DNA from: Chloroflexota bacterium
GTDB lineage: Bacteria; Chloroflexota; Limnocylindria; Limnocylindrales; CSP1-4
Reading direction: 5' to 3'
Assembly (NCBI GenBank): GCA_025935655.1
Contig: JAICUV010000248.1
Coordinates: forward strand, 1-5,008
DNA: 5,008 nucleotides
Positions 5,007-5,008 of this stretch are shown piece by piece. The position numbers were made by a program, and so were the translations under genes. Below the pieces are notes generated by a model. That model saw only the letters and a program-made list of their open reading frames with translations. It did no database searches and had not been told where the DNA came from. How positions within the stretch are numbered: the stretch's first letter is position 1; each line of letters begins with the position of its first letter.

Positions 5007-5008
5007 GC

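Overview
The window comes from a GC-rich bacterial chromosome. G/C dominates third codon positions in every gene, the genes are tightly packed, and the protein families (ArsR–SRPBCC–VOC cassette, DUF1684, FucP-type MFS) suit an actinobacterium or a high-GC Chloroflexota. The sequence alone does not decide between the phyla. There are no rRNA or tRNA genes, insertion sequences, CRISPR arrays or phage genes.

Layout. Bases 1-1210 (+ strand) hold a three-gene operon: the C-terminal part of an ArsR-type repressor, an SRPBCC/AHSA1-domain protein and a glyoxalase-like VOC protein. Each gene start overlaps the preceding stop by 4 nt. From 1223 to the end every gene is on the - strand. In order of transcription these are a DUF1684 protein (4428-5006), a cupin/cysteine-dioxygenase-like protein 2 nt behind it (3844-4425), a 61-nt regulatory gap, a 66-aa protein of unknown function (3582-3782), an MFS transporter (2334-3569) and a class-C beta-lactamase-fold serine hydrolase (1223-2296). 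The hydrolase converges on the VOC gene with only 12 nt between the stops.

The most interesting element is in the 61-nt gap at 3783-3843. It contains a perfect 16-bp palindrome, TCGAACAGGTGTTCGA (3801-3816). This matches the LexA/SOS-box pattern of Gram-positive bacteria and actinobacteria (TCGAAC-N4-GTTCGA, also CGAACRNRYGTTYG). It sits between a TATACT -10 hexamer and a strong Shine-Dalgarno sequence in front of the 66-aa gene. The simplest reading is a LexA-repressed, DNA-damage-inducible transcript that begins with an unrecognised small CxC protein and probably continues into the MFS transporter (12 nt downstream) and perhaps the serine hydrolase (37 nt further on). The operator and the gene order are seen in the sequence. 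SOS control and operon extent are inferred.

The DUF1684 and cupin genes form a separate, translationally coupled pair that ends before the SOS box. Nothing else of note is visible in the short intergenic gaps (12, 37, 12 and 2 nt) except a 9-bp inverted repeat around the MFS stop codon.
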